This document shows positions 34,052 through 42,064 of a stretch of DNA of 64,000 nucleotides, piece after piece. Location: contig JBDGYV010000009.1 of assembly GCA_039588915.1 (NCBI GenBank), forward strand, positions 1 to 64,000, given 5' to 3'. How positions within the stretch are numbered: position 1 is the stretch's first letter; every line of letters starts with the position of its first letter. Source of the stretch: CAMYLR01 sp039588915 (GTDB taxonomy: Bacteria; Gemmatimonadota; Gemmatimonadetes; JACCXV01; JAHWKZ01). The notes beneath the pieces were generated by a model. It was not told the DNA's origin, ran no database searches, and worked only from the letters and a program-made list of their open reading frames with translations. The position numbers and the translations under genes were made by a program.

Positions 34052-35794
34052 CTACCAGTCGACGGCCGTCGCCTGGCCGCTCTCGATTCGATGCACGATC
34101 ACCGCGCGTCGGGTTCCAACGTCGGTGAACCGAAATAGGCCGGATGCGCCCCGATACTCGTGGCCAACAGCGGTGGCAGTCCCACCACCCCCAACAACGA
34201 AGTGCTCGATCGCCAAGCGAGCGGCGTCATAGCCCCACGCCGCGATCCGATTATCGGCCGGTTCACCGTACCGGGCTTCATAGCGTTCGGCGAAAGCCCC
34301 CCAACTCGTGATCGCAGGATCACGGCTAAACGTGTCGGCAAAATAGCCGCGCGTGAATCGGCGCCCCTGGACAGCGAACATCTCATCGTTCCAGGCGTCG
34401 GTGCCGAGTGGCAACAGGTCGCGAAGCTCAAAGAACGCCATCTGGTTGAGGATCCGTAGCGCCTCATTGGATCGGTTCGTTGCCAGAAAGACAGCATCTG
34501 CTCCGGCCCTTACGATCTCTCCGAGCCGATCGGTAAATCCGGTCGACCCGGGTGGGTAGGTACCACGATACACGACTCGTGCACCGACCGATTCGACGGC
34601 GCTGACGAAAGCGTCGGTTTGAATGCGTCCGTAGGCGTTTTCGGGAGCCAGTATCGCGAACCGCTTGCGACCCAGGTTCTGCGTTGCGTACAGCCCAATG
34701 ATATGGCCGATCGCCCCGTCGAGTGCGTTTACGGTAAACACCCGCGGGCCTATCTCCAACAAGCGAGCATCGGTCGCGGTCGGGCTCACCAACGCGATAC
34801 CTTCCTCTTGCGCGGCGCGTCCTGCGGGGATTGCGAACTCGCTCGTCAACGGTCCGAGGACCGCCTGGACGCGATCGCCTCGAGCGAGGGCTCGAATCAC
34901 GCCGATGGTCGAATCTGGGTCGCTGGCTGTCGAACGAGAAACCAGCTCGTAGGGTGGCGTTCTGCCGCGATTGACCTCTTCCATCGCGAGTTGGACGCCC
35001 CTTTGGATCTCTTCTTTGACGTTGGCAAACCGGCCCTCGATCGGGGCGATCAGGCCGAGCTTTGGGGGCGCGGTGGTGACTGCACCCGCCGCTAGGGCGG
35101 CAGCCTCGGCGCGCATGGCATCCGGCAAGCCGGCTACGCCTTCGACTTGGCGCGCCAGCGAGCGCGCGAGTTTCGAGTCCCCAGCTGCATGCGCCCAGCG
35201 AGCCGATTGCAGATAAAACGGTGCGAGCCAGTTCCGGTCGGACTCGAATTGCGAGGTGTCTTCGATGATCTGCCGTGGCAGGCGTTCCAGCAGGTCGAGC
35301 GACAAATCCAAGAATGCGCTCAGACGTTCACGCGAGGCTTTTTTGATCTCCAGTGTCGTCGCGAGCGAGTTCTCGAATTCGCCCTGCCCATAGTAGGCGT
35401 TAGCCAACAGCAGCGTGGCGTGCTCCCGGCGTGGAACCGTCGGCGACAAGCTCAGGTATCTCGCGAGCGCCGCGGCCGCACCCCGATCATCATCGAGCTG
35501 ATAGTGGGATCGGCCCTGCCAGTACAGCGCAAGCGCAGCGTTCTCACTGGAGGGGTACTCCTCTACAACCCGCGTGAACTCATCCAGCGCCGCCCGATAG
35601 CTGCCGGCCTCGATCAAGCTGAGGCCGTTCTGGTATGCGTCTTCAGCGACTCGGGCTTCAGCCCGCGTGAGTGGACGATCGCTCAGGGTTGGTATGCGAT
35701 CACGCGAAATACAGGCGACGGTGAGGGAGACCGCAAGTATGGCCCACGGTCTAACGCGGTCTAGGAAAGCGTTGGGGGTAGAGATCGATATCAT
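34052..35794 (-). CDS. TPR plus periplasmic-binding-protein fold, LpoA-like (penicillin-binding protein activator family)
   Basis: 580 residues. An N-terminal hydrophobic segment (about 14-28, PWAILAVSLTVACIS) with a cysteine at the end suggests a lipoprotein signal, though the lipobox (TVAC) is not ideal. Residues about 45-230 are TPR-like repeats (AYQNGLSLIEAGSYRAALDE, ALYWQGRSHYQLDDDRGAAA). Residues about 235-580 have a type 1 periplasmic-binding fold (LGLIAPIEGRFANVKEEIQ, GPLTSEFAIPAGRAAQEEGI). This TPR-then-PBP order is that of E. coli LpoA, the outer-membrane activator of PBP1a. A branched-chain-amino-acid-type binding protein fused to TPR is the alternative. It lies 24 bases after rpsA. 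Confidence 0.75.
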   Translation of the reverse strand: MISISTPNAFLDRVRPWAILAVSLTVACISRDRIPTLSDRPLTRAEARVAEDAYQNGLSLIEAGSYRAALDEFTRVVEEYPSSENAALALYWQGRSHYQLDDDRGAAAALARYLSLSPTVPRREHATLLLANAYYGQGEFENSLATTLEIKKASRERLSAFLDLSLDLLERLPRQIIEDTSQFESDRNWLAPFYLQSARWAHAAGDSKLARSLARQVEGVAGLPDAMRAEAAALAAGAVTTAPPKLGLIAPIEGRFANVKEEIQRGVQLAMEEVNRGRTPPYELVSRSTASDPDSTIGVIRALARGDRVQAVLGPLTSEFAIPAGRAAQEEGIALVSPTATDARLLEIGPRVFTVNALDGAIGHIIGLYATQNLGRKRFAILAPENAYGRIQTDAFVSAVESVGARVVYRGTYPPGSTGFTDRLGEIVRAGADAVFLATNRSNEALRILNQMAFFELRDLLPLGTDAWNDEMFAVQGRRFTRGYFADTFSRDPAITSWGAFAERYEARYGEPADNRIAAWGYDAARLAIEHFVVGGGGTATAVGHEYRGASGLFRFTDVGTRRAVIVHRIESGQATAVDW

Positions 35795-35818
35795 GCGCCG
35801 AACGCCGCCCGAGGAGAG

Positions 35819-37798
35819 CTAGGCTTCGGCTCCGTCCCCGGCCACGTCCTCCCCGGTTGCGTCGGGGTTGGCTTCAGCGAGCGCTTCCGCCTTTTCGGTA
35901 GGTGGTTCCTCGTCAGACAGTTCTTCTTCCGGCGCGGCCTCATCAGTTTCGGCGGCCTCATCAGTTTCGGCGGTCTCATCAGTTTCAGCGGCCTCATCGG
36001 CGTCGGCTAACTCCTCTGGTTCGGAGTCGATGTCCGGCCGATCGCGGTGACTGGGGATATCGATCACCGACAGAACGATCCGGCGGTTATCCGGATCCGA
36101 CTCGATGACCTTGAGAACCATGAGGTCACCTTCGCGGAACTTGTCGGATGGGTTCTCGAGATTCCGATAGCCGAGTTGTGATATCGGAACGAAACCTTCC
36201 ACCTCGCCATCGAGATCGACCACGACCCCCTTGTCGAGCAGGCGCAGTAATTTGGCGTCGGTTTCGACTCCCACCGCGTACTTATCACCGAGCCCCGGCC
36301 ACGGGTTCTCCTCGAGATCCTTGATGCTCAGGGAGATCCGTTTGTTCTCCGCGTCGATGTTGAGAACCTGAACCTTCACGGTTTCGCCCTTGCGAACGAC
36401 CTCGCTCGGATGGTGAATTCGCCGCGTCCAAGACATGTCGCTGATGTGTACCAAGCCGTCGATCCCCTCTTCGATTTCGACGAATGCACCAAAAGTGGTC
36501 AGGTTCCGGACCGTCCCGTTCAAGATCGTGCCATCCGGATATTTCTCCGCCAGGCCGTTCCAAGGATCTTCCTCGATTTGCTTCATCCCGAGGGAGATCT
36601 TCTCTTCTTCCTGGTTCACGTTGAGCACGACGGCCTCGATAACGTCTCCGATTGAGACGACTTTGGAGGGATGCTTGATGTGACGAGTCCACGACATCTC
36701 CGATATGTGGACCAGCCCTTCAACCCCCTTCTCGAGCTCGACAAAGGCGCCATAGTTCGTGATTGACACCACTTTGCCATTGATGCGGGTGTTTACCGGG
36801 AACTTCTCGGCGACACCCTCCCACGGATACGGCTGTAGTTGTTTGAGGCCCAGAGAGATTCGGTTGTTCTCCAAATCGAGGTCGAGAATCTTCACCTCGA
36901 GCTCATCGCCTATCGATACGAGCTCGGATGGATGACCCACCCGGCCCCATGACATATCGGTGATATGCAGCAGGCCGTCGGCACCGCCCAGGTCGATAAA
37001 TGCGCCGAAATCGGTGATGTTCTTGACGATGCCTGTGCGTAGCTGGCCAACGGCTATCTCGGTTAGGAGCCGGCCTCGTTTCTGCTCTCTGATCTGCTCG
37101 AGGATGGTTCGCCGGCTCACGACGATGTTTCGACGCCGCTTGTTCAGCTTGATGATCTTGAACTCCATCGTCTGTCCGATGAGGGCATCAATGTCGGGAA
37201 CGCGACGGAGCGCGATCTGAGACCCCGGTAGAAAGGCGTCTACTCCAAACAGATCGACGATTACTCCGCCCTTGATCTTTCTGGCGAGCGTGCCCTGGAC
37301 GAGCGTGCCATCATCGTAGGCGAGCCGAATCTTGTCCCAAACCTTGAAGAAGTCGGCTTTCTTCTTCGATAGGACGACGCGGCCCTCTTTATCCTCCAGG
37401 TTCTCGAGGAAAACGTCCACCTCGGCTCCGACATCCATCGGATCTGTATCCTTGAACTCATCGAGCGAAACCGCTCCCTCGCTCTTAAACCCGACGTCGA
37501 GAACAACGATGTTCTCGTCCACGCGCAGAATGTGCCCGGTGACGATCTGGCCCTCCTTGATGTCCTGGATCGATTCCTCATAGATGCCAAGGAGTTCCTG
37601 GTACTCATCGAGCGAGTACTCATCTTCGTCGAAAAGATCAGGACGAATGTTCAGCTGTTCGGCGGTGGGTTTTGGGTCTTCTGGGACCAACTCGTTGGCA
37701 GAAACGCGCAGTGGCGCCTCGGCAGGCTCGCGAGGATCAACGGCGACGCCGCTAGATTCGGGGCCACCTCCGGGGGAGGTGTCGGTTGGGTCAATCAT
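35819..37798 (-). CDS. rpsA: 30S ribosomal protein S1
   Basis: 659 residues from ATG at 37798 (a TTG 6 bases upstream is possible). Six S1 domains run from about residue 80 to 580, seen as repeated GQIVTGHILRV, VVLDVGFKSEGAV, GAFIDLGGADGLLHITDMSW, GAFVELEKGVEGLVHISEMSW and GAFVEIEEGIDGLVHISDMSW. The N-terminus (1-60) is acidic and Pro-rich. The C-terminal 70 residues form a Glu/Ala/Thr repeat (DEAAETDETAETDEAAET), unusual and probably disordered. S1 helps mRNA bind the 30S subunit. Its own leader has no Shine-Dalgarno, typical for rpsA. It follows cmk after 107 bases with its own promoter. Confidence 0.96.
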   Translation of the reverse strand: MIDPTDTSPGGGPESSGVAVDPREPAEAPLRVSANELVPEDPKPTAEQLNIRPDLFDEDEYSLDEYQELLGIYEESIQDIKEGQIVTGHILRVDENIVVLDVGFKSEGAVSLDEFKDTDPMDVGAEVDVFLENLEDKEGRVVLSKKKADFFKVWDKIRLAYDDGTLVQGTLARKIKGGVIVDLFGVDAFLPGSQIALRRVPDIDALIGQTMEFKIIKLNKRRRNIVVSRRTILEQIREQKRGRLLTEIAVGQLRTGIVKNITDFGAFIDLGGADGLLHITDMSWGRVGHPSELVSIGDELEVKILDLDLENNRISLGLKQLQPYPWEGVAEKFPVNTRINGKVVSITNYGAFVELEKGVEGLVHISEMSWTRHIKHPSKVVSIGDVIEAVVLNVNQEEEKISLGMKQIEEDPWNGLAEKYPDGTILNGTVRNLTTFGAFVEIEEGIDGLVHISDMSWTRRIHHPSEVVRKGETVKVQVLNIDAENKRISLSIKDLEENPWPGLGDKYAVGVETDAKLLRLLDKGVVVDLDGEVEGFVPISQLGYRNLENPSDKFREGDLMVLKVIESDPDNRRIVLSVIDIPSHRDRPDIDSEPEELADADEAAETDETAETDEAAETDEAAPEEELSDEEPPTEKAEALAEANPDATGEDVAGDGAEA

Positions 37799-37864
37799 AG
37801 ACAAAAAGCGCTTCAGGGCCCGGTTTCAAGTGTATGTTTGTACCCGCAACTCGGGGAAGTTGTG

Positions 37865-37894
37865 AAGATACCGGCCGTTTTTACTCTCTGTCAA
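37865..37894 (-). promoter_or_regulatory. Predicted sigma70-type promoter of rpsA
   Basis: In the 107-base gap after cmk, the minus strand has a perfect -35 TTGACA (37894-37889), an 18-base spacer and a -10 TATCTT (37870-37865; or GTATCT with 17). Transcription would start about 60 bases before the rpsA ATG. Strong conserved -35 and expected location support it. Confidence 0.6.
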
Positions 37895-37905
37895 GCGATT
37901 CCGGC

Positions 37906-38604
37906 CTAAGGCGTCCGATTCATCCGATCCCGGGCCATCCGAACCACCCGCCCGATCTGGGCCTCCAGATCCAGGTTCGTCGTGTCGAGGCGAACGGCAT
38001 CGGGGGCCGCGGCCAGGGGCGCCGCGGCTCTCTCTCGATCCTGCCGATCCCGCTCGGCAAGGCCCTGCGCGTAGCTCGCCAGGAGCGCCGCGTCGAGTTC
38101 TTGCCCCTCAGGCTCCACCTCGCTCGCTCGCCGGCGGGCCCGTTCCTCCAGTGAAGCGACCAGGTAGACCTTCAGAAACGCATCCGGGAATACAACCGTC
38201 CCGATGTCCCGCCCATCAACCACGGCCGGGCTATCGCCGACACGCCGCCGGAGGTCTTGGTTTACGATGGAGCGTACCGATGGGTCCTCGGCAACCCGGG
38301 AAACAGTCCGGGTAACCGCCGGTGACCGGATCGGATCGGTGATGTCCGTCCCGTCGAGCCACGTCCGGAGTCTCCCCCCAACCATCCGCTGGTCGATGCG
38401 CGCGCTCCCCAGACGGTCACGTAATGCTGCTCGTCCGGACGCGTCTTCGAGATCGACGTCGTAGCGTAGCGCCAACAGCGCGGCTGCTCTGTAGAACGCT
38501 CCGCTGTCCACGTACGCCCACTGCAGCGCAGAGGCGACACCTTGAGCGGTGGAGGACTTGCCTGTCCCGGCCGGACCGTCGATAGCGATGATCGGAGCGT
38601 TCAC
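37906..38604 (-). CDS. cmk: Cytidylate kinase
   Basis: 232 residues. The P-loop is IAIDGPAGTGKSSTAQGVA near the N-terminus, followed by WAYVDSGAFYRAAALLA, typical of bacterial CMP kinase; VVDGRDIGTVVFPDAFLKV and ERARRR form the nucleotide and lid regions. It phosphorylates CMP and dCMP. GTG at 38604 is the start. cmk directly upstream of rpsA is a widely conserved arrangement, here with the DksA-like gene before it. Confidence 0.96.
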   Translation of the reverse strand: MNAPIIAIDGPAGTGKSSTAQGVASALQWAYVDSGAFYRAAALLALRYDVDLEDASGRAALRDRLGSARIDQRMVGGRLRTWLDGTDITDPIRSPAVTRTVSRVAEDPSVRSIVNQDLRRRVGDSPAVVDGRDIGTVVFPDAFLKVYLVASLEERARRRASEVEPEGQELDAALLASYAQGLAERDRQDRERAAAPLAAAPDAVRLDTTNLDLEAQIGRVVRMARDRMNRTP

Positions 38605-38625
38605 GCGCCGGCTAGAATCTCGGGG

Positions 38626-39237
38626 TCAGCCGGAGTGCTTTATACAACGAAAGGCAGTCGGGATCTCCTCGAGCCGGGCCCGCAGGATCGGCCGCCTGCA
38701 AACCTGACACTTTCCATATTGCCTCGAGTCAATCAGCGCCATCGCAGTTTGGATCCTGCTGAGCTCTCCCTGCTCCCGCTGCTCGAGCCGAATCAAGATG
38801 TCGCGGTCCTTCTCTTCCTGCGCCCACTCTTCTAACTCCCGCGGTCGCTCTTGAAGGCCCCGCAACTCGTCTCGGAGATCGTGCAAACGACGCTCGATTC
38901 GGCCTCGCTTCTCGAGAAGCTTCTCGCGAAAGTGGTCGAAAAACGCCTGGCTGCGGTATACACGGGGGGCTTTTCTCTTGACGGCTTTTTTCTTCTTGGT
39001 CGCTTTCTTCTTGCCGACGGCTTTCTTTTTCTTGGCCGTCTTTTTCTTCCGAACGGCCTTCTTTTTCTTGGCCGTCTTTTTCTTCCGAACGGCCTTCTTT
39101 TTCTTGGCCGTCTTTTTCTTCCGAACGGCCATCTTCTTCGTAGTCTTCTTGCGGATAGTCTTCTTCCGGGCGGTCTTCTTCTTGGCGGCTTTCTTCTTCC
39201 CAGCCGTTTTGCGCTTCGTTTTTTTCTTGCCAGGCAT
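38626..39237 (-). CDS. DksA/TraR-type zinc-finger protein with a histone-H1-like lysine-rich N-terminal tail
   Basis: 203 residues. Residues 1-90 are almost only Lys, Ala, Thr, Val and Arg, with a 12-residue repeat (KKKTAKKKKAVR), like the tails of bacterial histone-H1-like proteins. Residues about 95-155 form a coiled coil (FREKLLEKRGRIERRLHDLR). The C-terminal finger has KCQVCRRPI, a 17-residue gap, then CIKH: a Cys3-His variant of the DksA Cys4 finger. The acidic DxxDxA tip of classical DksA is not evident. RBS GGGGAA precedes the ATG. A role in linking DNA and RNA polymerase or the nucleoid is possible; classical DksA function is not assured. Confidence 0.85.
   Translation of the reverse strand: MPGKKKTKRKTAGKKKAAKKKTARKKTIRKKTTKKMAVRKKKTAKKKKAVRKKKTAKKKKAVRKKKTAKKKKAVGKKKATKKKKAVKRKAPRVYRSQAFFDHFREKLLEKRGRIERRLHDLRDELRGLQERPRELEEWAQEEKDRDILIRLEQREQGELSRIQTAMALIDSRQYGKCQVCRRPILRARLEEIPTAFRCIKHSG
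39019..39126 (-). repeat. Three 36-bp tandem repeats coding the lysine-rich tail
   Basis: Three copies of a 36-base unit (39019-39054, 39055-39090, 39091-39126) are identical except for one base in the first. Each encodes the 12-residue unit KKKTAKKKKAVR. Near-identity at the DNA level indicates recent duplication by slippage or recombination, so copy number may vary between strains. Confidence 0.85.
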
Positions 39238-39265
39238 AGAGTTCCCCGTTTACAGGCGGCGGCCT

Positions 39266-39294
39266 ATTGTAGCTGTGGGCGGGAACCGCTGCAA
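39266..39294 (-). promoter_or_regulatory. Predicted promoter of the DksA-like gene
   Basis: In the 70-base gap after the LytR_C gene, the minus strand has -10 TACAAT (39271-39266; 5 of 6 consensus), a 17-base spacer and -35 TTGCAG (39294-39289; weak). The start of transcription would be about 22 bases before the ATG at 39237, beyond the RBS. Confidence 0.45.
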
Positions 39295-39307
39295 CAACTA
39301 TCGGTTC

Positions 39308-39829
39308 CTACCCACCAGTCAGTCGGTCTAGCCAGCCACGCCAATCTAAACCGGAACGCGACGGGCCCTTTCTTGAGCCAGCAAGGACGGAGTCGAGGTC
39401 CCGGCCGATCACGATCGTCACGTCCAGGAACAAGGTCGGATCCGGGCTCGACTCGATCGGGACACCGGGAAGCACCGCCGCTACTTCGCGCGCAGCAACC
39501 GAGGAGCCCATCCGATCGATGATTCGGGTTCGCTCGTAGTCGAACCGGTCGGCGTTGCCATAATCGACCACATCAAATCCCGCCTCGCGAAGAAAAGTGG
39601 TCACCTCGCCGGCTGCACCTGACACTCCCGAGCCATTCCGTACCTGAACCCGGATTCGGGCTCGATCCACTGGGGGCTCTGCATCACCACTTTGGGTGGA
39701 TTCTGGTCCACGCTGTGGGCCAGATCCCGTGTGCCGGGCGATGGTCGACATTAGAAAGGCGCCGACCACGATCCCGAAGAGGGCGATCGCACCGACCTCG
39801 AGAGCTCCCCTCCGGAAGACGTTGAGCAC
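39308..39829 (-). CDS. LytR C-terminal (LytR_C) domain protein, membrane-anchored
   Basis: 173 residues from GTG at 39829, two bases after the yqeK stop; a longer frame to 39904 is a shadow. One membrane segment (about 10-28, VGAIALFGIVVGAFLMS) anchors a disordered stretch, then a compact domain at about 55-145. It has ARIRVQVRNGSGVSGAAGEV and FLREAGFDVVDYGNADRFDY, then DVTIVIGRDLDSVL, the LytR_C pattern. This domain usually accompanies LCP cell-wall ligases but occurs alone, often near yqeK/rsfS. It lacks a LCP catalytic domain, so ligase activity is not expected. Confidence 0.78.
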   Translation of the reverse strand: MLNVFRRGALEVGAIALFGIVVGAFLMSTIARHTGSGPQRGPESTQSGDAEPPVDRARIRVQVRNGSGVSGAAGEVTTFLREAGFDVVDYGNADRFDYERTRIIDRMGSSVAAREVAAVLPGVPIESSPDPTLFLDVTIVIGRDLDSVLAGSRKGPSRSGLDWRGWLDRLTGG

Positions 39830-39831
39830 CG

Positions 39832-40455
39832 CTATGTCTCGGCGCTCGCGATCAGCGCAGCCCAACTCAGCGGGTGAACCGGCCGCTCGCGCTCCACCAG
39901 CCAATGGACACGGTGATCAAGCACTCGAGCGGCGGCACGCCGGAGCCCAGCCGGACCCTGTCCCGCGAGAACGATCAGAGAGGCGGTCTGAATCTCTTGC
40001 GCGTGGTCGCGCAGGGGCTCACAGAAGTCCGCCACGTAGAGAAGCCAGCCGACCGTTCCCCAATCCGGATGACCTGTTGGATGGTGTCGCACGGCGGCCA
40101 GGACCTCGGTGTCCTGCTCAGCCCACTCGACGACCGCCCAGGCAGCGGCAGCGTGCGCGTGCAGCAGCTTGGGCGCGTTGGAGGCTGCCCAGCCATCCGG
40201 CTCCTGGCCAACCGCGGCGATGAAACGGAGCCATTCATCGATCGAATCGGCTTTCAGTGCGTCGTGGTACCAAGCCGCCCTGGTCGATGCCTCAACGACG
40301 GCTTGCGGCCAACCGCCCCCCCTCGCGATCTGCTCGACGGTGGCCGCGACCGAACGCACATGATCCAAGCGGTCCGTCGCGCCGCGCCCGGCCAGTCGTG
40401 CGGCAACCGCCTCGGACAGCGACTCCCGGTAGTTACTCTCTGCCCGCTTGAGCAT
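39832..40455 (-). CDS. yqeK: HD-domain phosphohydrolase, YqeK-like
   Basis: 207 residues. HD metal motifs are LDHVRSVAATVEQIARGGG, AAWYHDALK (HD), LLHAHAAAAWAVVE and RHHPTGHPDWGTVGWLLYVADF, matching the YqeK family that hydrolyses Ap4A symmetrically to ADP. It is 6 bases downstream of the glmU gene and 2 before the LytR_C gene. The usual partners nadD and rsfS are not in the window, so the substrate is inferred from family only. Confidence 0.82.
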   Translation of the reverse strand: MLKRAESNYRESLSEAVAARLAGRGATDRLDHVRSVAATVEQIARGGGWPQAVVEASTRAAWYHDALKADSIDEWLRFIAAVGQEPDGWAASNAPKLLHAHAAAAWAVVEWAEQDTEVLAAVRHHPTGHPDWGTVGWLLYVADFCEPLRDHAQEIQTASLIVLAGQGPAGLRRAAARVLDHRVHWLVERERPVHPLSWAALIASAET

Positions 40456-40461
40456 CAGTCG

Positions 40462-41214
40462 CTACCGCGTTCGATTGCGCAAGACCGCATCTGCCATCGC
40501 CAACTGCACCCGATCGTTGACGCCCAGTATCTCCTGCGGGTCCGGCGCTTCACACAAATGCCCGGGTGTGCCCGCCGCCGATAATAACTTCATGACATCG
40601 GTCAGATAGCGTTCGCCCTGGGAGTTGGTTGTTCCCAAATCCGCAAGCAGCGGGTAGACGGTTGGCCAATGAAAACAGTACACACCGGCATTGATCCGAC
40701 AAATGCTCAGCGTGTCGACGTCGGCATCGGCCTCCTCGACGATCGCCGCAACACGCTGATCGCTGTCAGTGACGACACGACCATACCCGCTTGGATCATC
40801 GAGCGTGGCGAAAAGCATCGTAGCCGGCGCGTCATTATAACGATGGTCGTCGACCAACGCCTTCAACAACGCTCCAGTTAGCAACGGAGTATCTCCGCAG
40901 CAAACAAGCACGTCGCCGTCGAAACCCATTAGGTTTGGACCCGCACACGCTAGTGCATGTCCGGTTCCGAGGGGCTCCTCCTGAACTGTCAGTTCGACTG
41001 TGTCGCGGTCAGCTACGACCTCACCGACTCGATCACTCTGATAACCGACCACGCAGACCGTTTTTTTCGCGCCCGCCGCTTCGACCGCGTCGATGACATG
41101 CATGATCATTGGCTGGCCAGCGAGCGGGTGGAGCACCTTGACCAGTTCCGACTTCATCCTGGTCCCCCGGCCAGCCGCCAGGATCACTGCCGCCAGCGAT
41201 CCGTCAGTCGACAT
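40462..41214 (-). CDS. GlmU-like nucleotidyltransferase, uridylyltransferase domain only
   Basis: 250 residues covering only the N-terminal Rossmann-like half of GlmU. The start AVILAAGRGTRMKSELVKVL is diagnostic, with QEEPLGTGHALACA, LVCCGDTPLLTGALL, GYGRVVTDSDQRVAAIVEE and ILGVNDRVQLAMADAV. That last block is where full-length GlmU (about 450 residues) enters the left-handed beta-helix acetyltransferase domain; here the protein stops. It should make UDP-GlcNAc from GlcNAc-1-P and UTP, but GlcN-1-P acetylation must be done elsewhere. It overlaps panC by 11 bases. No lesion that would have cut a longer gene is evident at the end. Confidence 0.88.
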   Translation of the reverse strand: MSTDGSLAAVILAAGRGTRMKSELVKVLHPLAGQPMIMHVIDAVEAAGAKKTVCVVGYQSDRVGEVVADRDTVELTVQEEPLGTGHALACAGPNLMGFDGDVLVCCGDTPLLTGALLKALVDDHRYNDAPATMLFATLDDPSGYGRVVTDSDQRVAAIVEEADADVDTLSICRINAGVYCFHWPTVYPLLADLGTTNSQGERYLTDVMKLLSAAGTPGHLCEAPDPQEILGVNDRVQLAMADAVLRNRTR

Positions 41215-42064
41215 CGGACATGAGCCACATGTTGTCGATCAAGCGCGTGGAGCCGACCCGCGCGGCCACGGCAGCGAGTGCGCCGGGCGTCACGACCCTC
41301 AGCGGTTGAAACGAGCGACCATCGACGACGGCTGCATACTCGACCTCTATCCTGTCGTCGGCCGACAAGACATCTTGCATTGCGACCTCCAGCTGGCCGG
41401 CCCCTCGCTCGCCGTTGGTGACCAGCTTTTGCGCACGGCGAAGCGCTCCGAACAACCGAGTGGCCGATTGACGCTCTGGACCGGTGAGAAACACGTTGCG
41501 GCTCGAACACGCCAGGCCATCCTCTTCTCTGACCGTTGGGGCGACCACGATCTCCACCGGAACCGCCAAGTCCGATACCATTCTGAGGATAGCGGCGGCC
41601 TGCTGCGCGTCCTTCTGGCCGAACACGGCTGCATCTGGCTGAACGATCTGGAACAATTTCATCACAACCGTCAAAACGCCATCGAAGTGGCCGGGACGAG
41701 CTGCGCCCTCGAGCCCGTCGGTCACGCCACTCATCGTGATACGAGTAACTGGGGTTTGTGCGTACATCTCGCTCTCGTCAGGCGCGAAAACCAGCTCGAC
41801 CCCACGATCTGCGCACAAATCGAGATCGCGGTCGAGATCCCTGGGGTAGGCCTCGAAACCTTCGGTCGGACCAAACTGCAACGGATTGACGAACACCGAT
41901 ACAACTACACAATCGGTCGACTCTCTTGCCCGATCGATCAGCGACAGATGTCCTTCGTGCAAGTGTCCCATGGTGGCGACATACCCGATCCGCCGCCCGG
42001 CCTCTCGCTCATCGCAAAGAGCGTGTCGACACTCCGAGATCGAAGTGACACGCGACGGAGTCAC
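41204..42064 (-). CDS. panC: Pantothenate synthetase
   Basis: 286 residues. Motifs are VATMGHLHEGHLSLIDRAR (HxGH-like), VFVNPLQFGPTEGFEAYPRD, ARPGHFDGVLTVVMKLF, AVFGQKDAQQAAAI and LACSSRNVFLTGPERQSA, all at the expected places for the ATP and pantoate sites. It ligates pantoate and beta-alanine. GTG at 42064 overlaps the panB stop (GTGA). panD is not in the window. Confidence 0.96.
   Translation of the reverse strand: MTPSRVTSISECRHALCDEREAGRRIGYVATMGHLHEGHLSLIDRARESTDCVVVSVFVNPLQFGPTEGFEAYPRDLDRDLDLCADRGVELVFAPDESEMYAQTPVTRITMSGVTDGLEGAARPGHFDGVLTVVMKLFQIVQPDAAVFGQKDAQQAAAILRMVSDLAVPVEIVVAPTVREEDGLACSSRNVFLTGPERQSATRLFGALRRAQKLVTNGERGAGQLEVAMQDVLSADDRIEVEYAAVVDGRSFQPLRVVTPGALAAVAARVGSTRLIDNMWLMSDVD

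Noticed and set aside
37805..37905. tRNA or small RNA gene in one of the larger intergenic gaps
   Set aside because: The 101-base gap holds a promoter and leader for rpsA; no cloverleaf or GTTC-type T-loop was found here or in the other gaps.
39019..39126. Regularly spaced repeats that could suggest a CRISPR array
   Set aside because: The units are directly adjacent with no spacers, and they encode the in-frame lysine-rich tail of the DksA-like protein.
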